This document shows, piece after piece, positions 11,530 through 19,433 of a stretch of DNA of 20,316 bases (position 1 is the stretch's first letter; each line of letters starts with the position of its first letter). The DNA comes from Cyanobacteria bacterium UBA11370 (GTDB lineage Bacteria > Cyanobacteriota > Cyanobacteriia > Cyanobacteriales > Coleofasciculaceae). A program made the translations under genes and the position numbers. The stretch is taken from assembly GCA_003486645.1 (NCBI GenBank), contig DNGI01000484.1, positions 12,050-32,365 of the forward strand, written 5' to 3'. The notes beneath the pieces are model-generated. The model worked only from the letters and a program-made list of their open reading frames with translations, did no database searches and was not told the origin of the DNA.

Positions 11530-11685
11530 TTAAAATCGGATTCTTCCTTCTGTTAAAAACTTATTTACTAGTGTGCTTCGCACAATCGCTACCATCACGC
11601 TTGGGTCAACCATCTGCACTCGCAATGCTTTCCAACGTCTCCTTCTGGTAAGCTCAATAGACCATTACAAGGAGATTACGCCAGA

Positions 11686-11720
11686 TTGAATACTATAGTC
11701 TATAGAACTATTGTATTCAA
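11686..11720. promoter_or_regulatory. Palindromic operator (C-box-like) before the controller gene
   Basis: Inverted repeat with arms TTGAATACTATAGT and ACTATTGTATTCAA (13 of 14 positions pair), ending 18 bp before the ATG of the controller gene. Position and TATAG-rich symmetry fit the C-boxes bound by R-M controller proteins, which first activate and then repress their own promoter. Confidence 0.7.
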
Positions 11721-11738
11721 GGCATTAACTTAACTTTA

Positions 11739-11981
11739 ATGCCGCTCAAAAAATTAGATCGTCTTCTAGGAGCAGAGATACAACGACTTCGCACAGCGAA
11801 AGGTTGGTCACAGGAGTATCTTGCAGAGGTTGCAAATCTGCATCGAACATACATCAGCCAACTTGAGCGAGGGTTGAAAAGTCCATCCGTTCGGGTTCTC
11901 TATCAAATCACTGCTGCTCTGGGTGTAACCATGAGTGCAATGTTGGAAGTAGTTGAGGAATCTCTTGATGCTGACGAGTGA
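11739..11981 (+). CDS. XRE-family controller (C) protein of the R-M system
   Basis: An 80-residue helix-turn-helix protein. LGAEIQRLRTAKGWSQEYLAEVANLHRTYISQLERG (about 10-45) is a classic XRE domain with recognition helix around residues 33-43; the rest forms the dimer core. The size and the order operator-C-R match controller proteins of type II R-M systems, which delay endonuclease expression until the methylase has acted. It overlaps the endonuclease gene by 14 bp, so the two are translationally coupled. The ATG is only 18 bp from the palindrome; no strong Shine-Dalgarno sequence is visible, as in several leaderless C genes. Confidence 0.88.
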   Translation: MPLKKLDRLLGAEIQRLRTAKGWSQEYLAEVANLHRTYISQLERGLKSPSVRVLYQITAALGVTMSAMLEVVEESLDADE

Positions 11982-12735
11982 CGAAATTGAGAGATTAAGG
12001 GACGCTATCATTGCTACAATCGCAGCTCCTATTGTCGGCTCGATAGAGGATTACTCCTGGGAAGCTATATTTCATTACATTAAGAATATTCCCCTTTCAG
12101 ATCCTACATCTGGGCGCACTAAGCTTCTCCATGATGCTGTTGATAGTACAACACGAACAGGTTGGTCATTAAAAACAATTCAGCTACTAAACCTTAATCC
12201 TGGGGTGACTTTTGCGTTTGTAATTCAAAGAGCTGATGTGGTTACAAAAGCAACAGCACTCGGCTTTCCCGGCTTGACAGTAGACTCACCGCCAGCAACT
12301 CTGGGAGAGGCTATCATTCAGCATTGGAACCAAAAATTAATACAGGATTGCAATGTGCAAGGGGTAACAAATAGTTATGAAGCTATTCTTTGTAAGAAGA
12401 AAAATGCCCTTGAATATGTCTATGTTGAGTACCCTCTAACCCCACTCGATCCTGCGAAGTTTTCCTGGAATTGGTCGATAGATAGGAATACTGGAGAAGC
12501 AGGCAAAGGATTACAAGGAAAGGTTGATGAAAAACTAACGTTAATCTGGTACAAAAACCAAAAGCAACTGTTCAAAGTTAAAACTATTCCAGAGCAACCG
12601 ATTCGCATCACAATGAACCGAAACCGTCTTACACCTGACGAGTATGTGAAAGCTATATTGTCAACTCTTCAGCAAAAGCTTAATTCAGCGCCAGATGATA
12701 ATGAGGACTCCTCTGGAGGATACATTCAGCTATGA
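11968..12735 (+). CDS. Probable type II restriction endonuclease
   Basis: A 255-residue protein starting MLTSDEIERLRDAII; a TTG at 11953 is a possible earlier start. I do not recognise the family directly. The assignment rests on context: it is coupled to a C-protein gene and lies tail-to-tail with an m5C methyltransferase. HDAVDSTTRTGWSLKT (about residues 48-63) could hold metal-binding and lysine residues of a nuclease core, but no clean PD-(D/E)XK pair can be named. Its 3' end overlaps the methyltransferase gene on the other strand by 56 bp, so both C-termini are fixed by shared sequence. Recognition site unknown. Confidence 0.7.
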   Translation: MLTSDEIERLRDAIIATIAAPIVGSIEDYSWEAIFHYIKNIPLSDPTSGRTKLLHDAVDSTTRTGWSLKTIQLLNLNPGVTFAFVIQRADVVTKATALGFPGLTVDSPPATLGEAIIQHWNQKLIQDCNVQGVTNSYEAILCKKKNALEYVYVEYPLTPLDPAKFSWNWSIDRNTGEAGKGLQGKVDEKLTLIWYKNQKQLFKVKTIPEQPIRITMNRNRLTPDEYVKAILSTLQQKLNSAPDDNEDSSGGYIQL

Positions 12736-13909
12736 CTTTAGCTAACAAGGGAGGTACTGATTCTCCAATTTGGTCTGCCATTTCAGTGTATGAACCCAGG
12801 AAGTGAAATTTATCTGGATAAGAATGTAACCTTGCTGCTTCACGAATTGTGATAGTTCTGTCTTGTATGGGATGAAAGAATCTTCCAGAACCAGGATGAA
12901 AAACCCATCGAGTAATAGTTCTGGCAGGTTTATCCCAGTAAAGCCTTCCATAAGCTCCACTGTAATGCTTCTTTGGGGCTAGCTCTGGAGGCAAATCTCT
13001 GGCATCTTGTCCTTCTGTTAAAGCTCTAGCTCTGGCCATTTGGATGGGACTCAGTTCACGAGCAATATGATTAACGAGCGTGTTACTACCACTACGTAAT
13101 AACCTTTGATAGTCAGTTTGTGGTTCACAAATATATGCTTCTGGGGTATATTCCTGTCCAGCTTCTAGTGCTGGCAAATCTCCAATAGCGTCTCTGACAG
13201 TAACAATAGAAGAGGCTGCTGGTTGTAGTAGATTCAGTTGAATACTCTGTTGATTGAGTTTGAGAGATCTAAGGTCTCCATGATGAGTAGGTTCTGGGAG
13301 TCTAGGAGCAGCACTGTACAAACATCCTAAAAAAAAAGCTCTTGCTCTAGTTTGAGGAACACCGTAGTTTGCAGCATTTAATGATGCAGATGTTACCCCA
13401 TACCCCATCCTCTCCAGTTGTATGGTGATCTCTTCTCTAACTGTACTGTTATAGGCTTTTAGAATTTCGGGTACATTCTCCATCACAACATATAAAGGTT
13501 TGAATTCTTTTACGAACTCTAAAAAAGTTTTATATAGCTGGTTTTGAGGATCTTCTAAATATCTGTTCTCAGCAGGAATATTGCGAGAGAATCCTTGACA
13601 TGGAGGCCCACCAATGATGGCTGTTAGCTCTTCCCGCTCTAATTGAAGTGCTAGTCGAAGCTCTCTAGCACTGACTGTACGGATATCCTTTGCAAGAACA
13701 AGCTTAGTTTCTGGATAGTTATGCTTAAATGTTGCTAAGGCTTTTGCGTTTGTATCAATAGCGCATATCGTCTGAAAGCCTGCCAAGTGAAAACCTGTAG
13801 TCAAGCCCCCAGCACCAGCAAATAAATCAATGGCTGTGTATTCCATTAACAGATTTTTGGTAATTGATGTGTAGCAGTAGTTTTTGAAATGAGTAATATT
13901 CAACCCCAT
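12680..13909 (-). CDS. DNA (cytosine-5) methyltransferase
   Basis: 409 residues from the ATG at 13909, or 388 from the ATG at 13846 (MEYTAIDLFAGAGG). All key m5C motifs are present: I DLFAGAGGLTTGF (28-40), IV GGPPCQGFS with catalytic C104, VI ENV (144-146), VIII QTRARAF (186-192) and X QIGESVPPLLAKVIAE near the end. It methylates cytosine in DNA using S-adenosylmethionine and should protect the host from the endonuclease encoded opposite. The ATG at 13909 lies 5 bp after the rsmI stop, so the gene may be coupled to rsmI; neither start has a clear ribosome binding site. Target specificity cannot be read from the sequence. Confidence 0.95.
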   Translation of the reverse strand: MGLNITHFKNYCYTSITKNLLMEYTAIDLFAGAGGLTTGFHLAGFQTICAIDTNAKALATFKHNYPETKLVLAKDIRTVSARELRLALQLEREELTAIIGGPPCQGFSRNIPAENRYLEDPQNQLYKTFLEFVKEFKPLYVVMENVPEILKAYNSTVREEITIQLERMGYGVTSASLNAANYGVPQTRARAFFLGCLYSAAPRLPEPTHHGDLRSLKLNQQSIQLNLLQPAASSIVTVRDAIGDLPALEAGQEYTPEAYICEPQTDYQRLLRSGSNTLVNHIARELSPIQMARARALTEGQDARDLPPELAPKKHYSGAYGRLYWDKPARTITRWVFHPGSGRFFHPIQDRTITIREAARLHSYPDKFHFLGSYTEMADQIGESVPPLLAKVIAECILQRSPHYHLALN

Positions 13910-13914
13910 CTAAC

Positions 13915-14781
13915 TTAACTATCATTTAACGTCTCTTCTTCCGCTTGAACGGGTGCAGGTAATGATAACGCTAACTGATAAAGCTGACGACGGGGAATTT
14001 TCGTTAATTGCGCTAATTGACGCGCTGCTTGACTACGTGATAGTCCTTCAGACATGATTTGCATTAATTCTTCTTTCAAAGTATCTTCTGACACTATTGC
14101 TATTCCCGGTATCTCACCAGCAATAACGAGAGTAAATTCTCCCTTGGGTTCGCGGTTAGTATAATGCGCGATCGCATCCTTAATTGTTCCTCGCCAAAAT
14201 TCTTCGTGTAGTTTAGTTAATTCCCGTGCAATTACAATCTGACGGTATAGACTGAAATAGTCGGCTAAATCTTGTAAGGTTTGCCGCAAACGGTGAGGAG
14301 ATTCGTATAAAATTAAGGTTCTAGACTCAGCGGCTAGAGATTCTAAACGCTGCTTTCGGTCTTGATTGTGAGTCGGTAAAAAACCTTCAAATACAAATCG
14401 GTCTGTGGGGAGTCCAGAAGCACTTAAAGCAGTAATTCCGGCTGTCGCACCAGGTATTGGAATTACGGATATGCTAGCTCCAATGCAAGCTTTGACTAAC
14501 TCATAACCAGGGTCAGAAATTCCCGGCATTCCGGCATCAGTAACAAGCGCGATCGCTTTTCCTTCTGTTAATTGACTCAGCAATTCCGGTAAGCGCTGCT
14601 GACGATTATGTTCATGGTAACTGATTTGAGGCGTTTTAATTTGAAAATGTTCTAATAATTTCCCGGTGTGCCTGGTATCTTCGGCGGCAATAACATCGAC
14701 AGATTGTAAAATATTGATGGCTCGGAAGGTCATATCCTCCAGGTTGCCAATTGGTGTTGCTACTATATAAAGTATTCCCAT
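13915..14781 (-). CDS. rsmI: 16S rRNA 2'-O-methyltransferase RsmI
   Basis: A 288-residue protein of normal length. It has the family signature at the N-terminus (LYIVATPIGNLEDMTFRA), then AAEDTRHTGKLL, LVTDAGMPGISDPG and IPIPGATAGITAL, all highly conserved in RsmI/YraL. The enzyme methylates the ribose of C1402 in 16S rRNA using S-adenosylmethionine and helps decoding fidelity. This is a core housekeeping gene and marks the chromosomal side of the window. The DNA methyltransferase gene starts 5 bp after its stop codon, so the R-M system seems to use the rsmI transcript for its methylase. Confidence 0.96.
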   Translation of the reverse strand: MGILYIVATPIGNLEDMTFRAINILQSVDVIAAEDTRHTGKLLEHFQIKTPQISYHEHNRQQRLPELLSQLTEGKAIALVTDAGMPGISDPGYELVKACIGASISVIPIPGATAGITALSASGLPTDRFVFEGFLPTHNQDRKQRLESLAAESRTLILYESPHRLRQTLQDLADYFSLYRQIVIARELTKLHEEFWRGTIKDAIAHYTNREPKGEFTLVIAGEIPGIAIVSEDTLKEELMQIMSEGLSRSQAARQLAQLTKIPRRQLYQLALSLPAPVQAEEETLNDS

Positions 14782-14796
14782 TTTTCACGTTAATCT

Positions 14797-14831
14797 AAAT
14801 CTAAAATCCAAAATCCAAAATCCAAAATCCA
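14797..14831. repeat. Heptanucleotide tandem repeat (AAATCCA)
   Basis: Four perfect AAATCCA units (14804-14831) preceded by one degenerate AAATCTA, in the gap between divergent rsmI and the rhomboid gene. Such short tandem heptamers are typical of heterocyst-forming cyanobacteria. Confidence 0.9.
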
Positions 14832-14875
14832 AAATGCTATCTTCCTATCCTATCAGGCAGATTTAAAAAAGATTC

Positions 14876-16462
14876 ATGGATATTAATCAACTACTGCTCT
14901 GGATAGTCTGCACATCCTGTATTCTCAACATTATTGTAGGAATTCGCCGGGTTGGGATGCGTCATTCCGCTATGTACATCCGTAGCTGGATTTGGGTAGC
15001 GGGATTTATTTTAGTTGCTACCGCGACTGCTTATTTTTTAATTCCAGCCAAAGCAGGTTTGATTGCTGGGGGGTTGTGGGGGATATTTATGTTAGTCCCC
15101 ATCCTGGGTTTTAGGCTAGTGAATCAACTGGCGATCGCAGAACGTTTTGGCGCAGCTAGTCAATTAGGAAATATTCTATACTGGCTTCATCCCATTGAGA
15201 GTTGGCATCAGTATTCAAACTTATTATGGGCACTAGAACTCATCAAACAAGGGGCAACAGAGCAAGCTGAAAGAATTATTAATCGCTACAAATCAACGAA
15301 CAGTTTCCTATCCCGACAAACGATGGCAACATTGTATCAAATGGAGGGACGTTGGCAAGACTTATTAGAGTGGATAGATACTGAGTTACCCCAAAGGATT
15401 TTACAAACCGATCCTAACTTAGTGATCTATTATCTACGAGCGTTGGGAGAGACAGGTCAATTAAATCGGTTGTTGCAAGAATTAAAACGTTTTGAGTTAA
15501 TTTTGGAACAAACCGATACGGGAGTCAACCAAAATATGGGACGATTGTTTGCTTTTGCCTTTTGCGGTCAAAAAGAACAGCTTATTCGATTATTTAAAGG
15601 GGCACTCGCGTTTTATCCATCCCATACCCGCCAATTTTGGTTAGCAACGGTTAACTGGACAGCAGGAGATAAGGAGTTGGCTCGTCAGCAATTTTTAGCT
15701 CTTTCTAATACTAGTAGTTTATTTTATCAAAATGCGATTCAAAAACGTTTGTATGAGTCTCTCATCGATCCACGAAGGGTTTTAACTCCAGAATCTAGAC
15801 AGATTCTCTCCCGACTGGCGGTGGATCTTCAACATCAGGTGCGATATAGCGGTAGAGATCGGTTTATGGGTGCTAAAGCTTATGGAACTTGGGCGATTAT
15901 TGGGTTAAATGTCCTGATGTTTATCGCAGAAGTTAAATTAGGTGGGAGTCAAAATATTTATACGTTGTATCGTTTGGGAGCATTAGTTCCAAAAGATGTT
16001 TTTAATGGCGATTGGTGGCGGTTATTCGCCTCAACATTTCTGCACTTTGGTTTTTTGCATCTATTAATGAATATGTTCGGTCTTTATATCCTAGGGCCAT
16101 TTGTAGAATATGCTCTGGGAATAGGGCAGTATTTGTTGCTTTATTTGACGACGGGGATAGGTTCGATGTTAGTCGTTTGTTGGGCAACAGAGTTGGGATA
16201 TTCTCAGGCTGATTTTGTGGTAGGAGCATCGGGATGTGTGATGGGGATTGTGGGGGCGACAGCGGCGATTTTATTGCGGGGTTGGTATCAAGAAAAATCT
16301 CGTGCTGCCTCAAAGCGTTTGCAGTTTATTCTATTTGTTATTGCGTTTCAAGTTGTTTTTGATTTGAGCAATCCAGAAATCAGTTTTACAGGTCACACGG
16401 CGGGATTAATAATTGGTTTTGTTGTGGGTAGTTTATTGAAAGCTGATTGGCAGGGTCAATAG
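14876..16462 (+). CDS. Rhomboid-family intramembrane serine protease with TPR-like N-terminus
   Basis: A 528-residue protein. Two N-terminal membrane segments (about 5-25 and 40-75) are followed by a helical, TPR-like soluble region (about 100-300: WALELIKQGATEQAERII, MYQMEGRWQDLL-type repeats). The C-terminal rhomboid domain (about 340-525) has the first-helix HFGFLHLLMNM motif, catalytic GASG with S452, and the partner GHTAG with H507. These residues make an intramembrane serine protease that cleaves within membrane helices. The catalytic dyad is intact. It is a single gene, divergent from rsmI; an imperfect inverted repeat at 16481-16523 follows it. Confidence 0.92.
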   Translation: MDINQLLLWIVCTSCILNIIVGIRRVGMRHSAMYIRSWIWVAGFILVATATAYFLIPAKAGLIAGGLWGIFMLVPILGFRLVNQLAIAERFGAASQLGNILYWLHPIESWHQYSNLLWALELIKQGATEQAERIINRYKSTNSFLSRQTMATLYQMEGRWQDLLEWIDTELPQRILQTDPNLVIYYLRALGETGQLNRLLQELKRFELILEQTDTGVNQNMGRLFAFAFCGQKEQLIRLFKGALAFYPSHTRQFWLATVNWTAGDKELARQQFLALSNTSSLFYQNAIQKRLYESLIDPRRVLTPESRQILSRLAVDLQHQVRYSGRDRFMGAKAYGTWAIIGLNVLMFIAEVKLGGSQNIYTLYRLGALVPKDVFNGDWWRLFASTFLHFGFLHLLMNMFGLYILGPFVEYALGIGQYLLLYLTTGIGSMLVVCWATELGYSQADFVVGASGCVMGIVGATAAILLRGWYQEKSRAASKRLQFILFVIAFQVVFDLSNPEISFTGHTAGLIIGFVVGSLLKADWQGQ

Positions 16463-16480
16463 ATTTATGCAAACCAAATA

Positions 16481-16523
16481 TTGCCTCTATGCGATCGCAC
16501 GTTAGAAGCTAGGCATGAGGCAA
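16481..16523. repeat. Inverted repeat after the rhomboid gene
   Basis: TTGCCTC-t-ATGC pairs with GCAT-GAGGCAA (11 bp with one bulge), and the loop carries a HIP1-like site. It could stop the rhomboid transcript, but lacks a T-run. Confidence 0.4.
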
Positions 16524-16621
16524 ACAGGGTAGGAAGTAGTCAACGAACAACTGCTGCTTGATGGTAAACGCTCACCTTCACAAAACATAGTTTAACAACT
16601 ACTTGCAGCCGCTCCCAGTAC

Positions 16622-16852
16622 TCACTCACCTGTGGGGTTGGTGTCAGGGTCATAATTAACTGTGGGCTGGAGTTTGGTCATTAGCTGTCTGAATAGGAAA
16701 GCATTGTTATTCCAAGCGGTGTATTGATTTGAACCGCGTCCTCTCTGCCTCAGATAAAGTTCGGCTTTGTCCCGGCAGCAAGTCGCCAGCAAACTAACGA
16801 CTGATACTAGACCAAGTTCATCTATCAGTTCCATCAGGTTATCTTGTGTCAT
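16622..16852 (-). CDS. 76-aa conserved protein, copy 2 (function unknown)
   Basis: Near-identical to the protein at 1060-1290, with four differences in 76 residues. An in-frame ATG at 16900 would add 16 residues, but the duplicate fixes the homologous start at 16852. It lies downstream of the 55-aa RHH gene on the same strand, with 11-bp direct repeats (GTCTAAAAGAT, GTCTAATAGAT) between the RHH stop and the upstream ATG. Family not recognised. Retention of two copies, each near RHH genes, suggests a linked module. Confidence 0.65.
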   Translation of the reverse strand: MTQDNLMELIDELGLVSVVSLLATCCRDKAELYLRQRGRGSNQYTAWNNNAFLFRQLMTKLQPTVNYDPDTNPTGE

Positions 16853-16925
16853 CATCAACGCTTCATTAGGTGATGAGTCTGATATTACCATAATATACAT
16901 CTATTAGACATCTTTTAGACTGCTT

Positions 16926-17093
16926 CTAGGGGTCTTTTTGATCACCACTTAGGTTATACTTTTCTATGGCAGCTATGAGCAGTAAGGTAGCCATTGGGAT
17001 ACCTCGGTTCTCTGATAGCTCTTTCAGCTTTTCATGAATCTTTTTAGGCATGGTAACTTTAAGAGATACTGTGTCTTGCTTTTTAGCGGTCAT
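16926..17093 (-). CDS. 55-aa ribbon-helix-helix protein
   Basis: A short protein starting MTAKKQDTVSLKVTMPKKIH. Residues 7-14 are the beta strand (DTVSLKVT), followed by helix KKIHEKLKELSENR and helix PMATLLLIAAIEKY: a full CopG/Arc-type RHH domain with almost nothing else. It differs from the 72-aa RHH protein at 740, so it is not simply the same gene. It lies upstream of the second 76-aa gene in the same direction and may be in one operon with it. Likely a DNA-binding repressor or antitoxin. Confidence 0.7.
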   Translation of the reverse strand: MTAKKQDTVSLKVTMPKKIHEKLKELSENRGIPMATLLLIAAIEKYNLSGDQKDP

Positions 17094-17150
17094 TTTCAAT
17101 GGATATTCAACTATCCTGATTATCTGTCCTATCCTGCATTGGGGTGCTAA

Positions 17151-17181
17151 ATACCCCGTAAGAATGCCTTAGTCGGGGTAT
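17151..17181. promoter_or_regulatory. Perfect inverted repeat in the RHH intergenic region
   Basis: ATACCCCG and CGGGGTAT (8 bp each) are separated by 15 bp, between the 55-aa RHH gene and the RHH fragment at 17192. It could be an operator or a transcription terminator; no T-run follows. Confidence 0.35.
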
Positions 17182-17191
17182 GGTGAGTGGG

Positions 17192-17236
17192 ATGGCAACC
17201 AAGGTGACACTCAGCATCAAGCTAGACGGGGGATAA
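17192..17236 (+). pseudogene. 5' fragment of the 72-aa RHH gene
   Basis: The first 12 codons (MATKVTLSIKLD) match the start of the gene at 740-958 with two base differences in 36, and the upstream TTAGTC/GGTAT sequence is also related. After two glycine codons a TAA ends the frame. A truncated duplicate, divergent from the second 76-aa copy just as the intact gene is from the first. Confidence 0.8.
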
Positions 17237-17321
17237 CATTACAGATAAACTTGTTAGACTGCTTAGTGGGGTTGGATAAATATTTAGATGTTCATCTGTG
17301 TCAGCTATTCAATAATTTCTT

Positions 17322-18107
17322 GTGAACGATCACAATAAGCAATCTCTAATGATTGAGGAACGCATAAAGCTTTTGCATGATTTCCGAAGTGCTTTGGAAA
17401 GATGGTTCAATGATGAATTCATACCTAAAGAACGCTCCGAACTCCGCTATTTCATCAATCGGAATCTCATTGCTGTCCGAAATGCTGTTCGTGAAGCAGG
17501 GACTTTGAAGTTGATCACCATCGGTCCACCATCTGCTGTAGGCGGACTTGTTGTTAGAGACGCAGATCCGTTTGAGAATTTGTTTGAGGAATTCTGGGGA
17601 ATATCACCCATACCTGTTGCTATAGATTCGATTGAGCAGGCTATAGGAGTGTATGAGCATATGCAGTCAGAACCAGGGCTGGTAAGCTTATTTCGTAAAG
17701 AAGTAATTGATATTGAATCAGGTATTGAACGTGCCCTTCGTCCAGCATTTCGTGCTAATCGACCTAATTCGGAAAAAGCGGTTCAGGATGCGATTGAAAA
17801 TATTCTCAATGCTCTGGGTGTAAGTTTTGTCCGTGATCGTGAGGTAGCTCACGTAGGTGGGAAGGCTTTTAAACCAGATTTCACTGTTGGAGAGCTTGAT
17901 CTAGCTCTTGAAGTTAAGCTAGCGACAGAGAGTCATGGTGTCTCGAAAATTCAAGAGGAGATTGCTGCCGATATTAGTGCATATAGAACTAAGTGGCGAT
18001 ACCTAATTTTTGTTATTTATGATCTTGGAGTTATTGATGATCCATATCAATTACGACGAGAACACATCAAATTGTTTGGAGTTCCAGTTGTAATTGTGAA
18101 GCACTAG
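17322..18107 (+). CDS. PD-(D/E)XK nuclease-like protein
   Basis: A 261-residue soluble protein, starting at GTG (17322) or at ATG (17349). The N-terminal 140 residues are helical with no known signature. The C-terminal domain (about 150-261) begins with SEKAVQDAIENILNALG and contains KPDFTVGELDLALEVK with D186, E197 and K199, the metal-binding and catalytic layout of PD-(D/E)XK nucleases; a conserved Gln-Glu helix (KIQEEIAADISAY) follows. Similar domains occur in defence-associated and restriction-like proteins. It stands alone between the RHH module and repeat R. Active-site residues look intact. Confidence 0.75.
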   Translation: MNDHNKQSLMIEERIKLLHDFRSALERWFNDEFIPKERSELRYFINRNLIAVRNAVREAGTLKLITIGPPSAVGGLVVRDADPFENLFEEFWGISPIPVAIDSIEQAIGVYEHMQSEPGLVSLFRKEVIDIESGIERALRPAFRANRPNSEKAVQDAIENILNALGVSFVRDREVAHVGGKAFKPDFTVGELDLALEVKLATESHGVSKIQEEIAADISAYRTKWRYLIFVIYDLGVIDDPYQLRREHIKLFGVPVVIVKH

Positions 18108-18124
18108 TACGATCGCCTATCGCT

Positions 18125-18297
18125 GTAGGTTGGGTTGAGGCGAGGAAAGCTGACATCTACTTTTGCTCAGCATCTATGCCACTTGTGTGATTGCCTACGG
18201 CACCAGTGAAGCTGATCCCGCCTTACCTTCCATCTCACTTCAAGCGTTGGGCTTTGTTTCGGGGCTATTACCTCCCGATAAGTTTAGCTGTTAGCGT
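18125..18297 (+). repeat. Dispersed repeat R, copy 3 (with nested small repeat)
   Basis: Begins with GTAGGTTGGGTTGAGGCGAG, runs through TTTTGCTCAGCATCTATGCC and CCTTCCATCTCACTTCAAGC, and ends at GTTTAGCTGTTAGCG. It carries the same nested roughly 25-bp insert as copy 2 (about 18191-18216). Opposite orientation to copies 1 and 2. Confidence 0.7.
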
Positions 18298-18347
18298 GAT
18301 AAGGATGCAATCGCCTTAAAATAACTGTTCAGATAGTAAGTTTTGGG

Positions 18348-18884
18348 TCAGTTAAACCTGGTAGGTCGATAGGATGGGTCAAAAGCCCTGTAGATATCGA
18401 GCATCAAATAATGGCACAGATAACAGGTACATCCAGCAAGCAAACCACCGTAGAATACTCCGCAAAAAATTGGGCGCAGCGTATCGTCTGCAAGGATAAA
18501 TAAAAAATCCAAACTGTCGATTAGTAGGGGATCAACTCTATCAATTTCAAGAAAGGCAAAGATAGAGTAACAGATTAATATTGGTACACCCACTAGACAA
18601 GTAAATTTAATAGTTGCTTTTTCAAGCAGTCTAAATTGTTGAGAGTTATTTTTAACACGTTTATGAAAATATCTACGAGCATAAAAGTTAATTGCAGCAA
18701 TCGAATACACGATGGAAAGTAATACCAAAAGCCAGATGTGCAAATGGGCACTTTTAGTATCACTTGAAATGGCAAATAGACTGGTGAGACTTATGACATC
18801 AGCTACCAGACCAATTAAACCTGTTCCGATGCTGAACTTGTCAATTTTACTCAGTTGTTTTTGTTTAGGTTGGTTGTTGGTCAC
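18348..18884 (-). CDS. Four-helix membrane protein of unknown function
   Basis: A 178-residue protein. A charged N-terminus (1-16) is followed by hydrophobic segments at about 17-42, 48-68, 90-112 and 138-160. A basic loop lies between segments 2 and 3 (RRYFHKRVKNNSQQFRLLEK), suggesting a cytoplasmic loop by the positive-inside rule. A short acidic region (FLEIDRVDPLLIDSLDF) separates segments 3 and 4. There are no enzyme motifs and I do not recognise the family. It lies between two copies of repeat R and has no obvious operon partner. Confidence 0.65.
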   Translation of the reverse strand: MTNNQPKQKQLSKIDKFSIGTGLIGLVADVISLTSLFAISSDTKSAHLHIWLLVLLSIVYSIAAINFYARRYFHKRVKNNSQQFRLLEKATIKFTCLVGVPILICYSIFAFLEIDRVDPLLIDSLDFLFILADDTLRPIFCGVFYGGLLAGCTCYLCHYLMLDIYRAFDPSYRPTRFN

Positions 18885-18986
18885 TTACTCTGGCTTAATT
18901 TCATAGTGTTTACCGCCAAATCTACAATACTGTCTAAACGGGCAAACTGGTGTCTTGAAAGGACAGCGGTAGGTTGAGTGGACACT

Positions 18987-19132
18987 AGGAAACCCAACAT
19001 CAACTTTTGTTCAGCATCTATGCCACTTGTGCGATCGCGCCTACCTTCCATCTCACTTGAAGCGTTGGATTCGTTTCGAGTTATTACCTCACCGATGAGT
19101 TTAGCTGTTAGCGTTCCAGGGGGAGCGATCGC
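18987..19132 (+). repeat. Dispersed repeat R, copy 4 (empty HIP1 site)
   Basis: Aligns with copies 2 and 3 from AGGAAACCCAACATC to GTTCCAGGGGGAGCGATCGC. At 19031-19038 it has an intact HIP1 octamer GCGATCGC, where the other two copies have the nested insert. It occupies most of the gap between the membrane-protein gene and the Doc antitoxin. Confidence 0.7.
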
Positions 19133-19235
19133 TATGCTTGAAGATGTGAGATAAGGATTTATACTCATAAAAAAGAGCTTTGTTAGTAGATAGCTACAAG
19201 TGCTACACTTTGTTGACATCCAGAGAGGATTAGCT

Positions 19236-19433
19236 GTGGCTTCCATCACTATTGAAATTCCAGACACTCAATTACAGAAGTTGCAACAACTAGCACAGGA
19301 AAGTGGAATCTCTCTTGAAGATTTGCTACGCGCAAGCATTGAGGACTGGCTCAGTTATCCAAAGAGCGAATTTGTCCAAGCGTCCAGCTATGTGTTGAAG
19401 AAAAATGCCCAATTGTATCGACGCTTGGCATGA
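19236..19433 (+). CDS. Antitoxin of the Doc-type toxin
   Basis: A 65-residue protein beginning at GTG (VASITIEIPDTQLQKL), chosen because AGAGAGG lies 7 nt upstream. SITIEIP is a beta strand and residues 10-35 make two helices, an RHH-like DNA-binding unit. The C-terminal tail (SSYVLKKNAQLYRRLA) is the expected toxin-binding helix. It overlaps the toxin gene by 4 bp (ATGA). Such antitoxins block the Fic/Doc active site and repress the operon. Confidence 0.85.
   Translation: MASITIEIPDTQLQKLQQLAQESGISLEDLLRASIEDWLSYPKSEFVQASSYVLKKNAQLYRRLA

Noticed and set aside
18881..19267. Minus-strand frame of 128 codons over repeat R
   Set aside because: It is the antisense of repeat R; equivalent frames recur wherever the repeat occurs.
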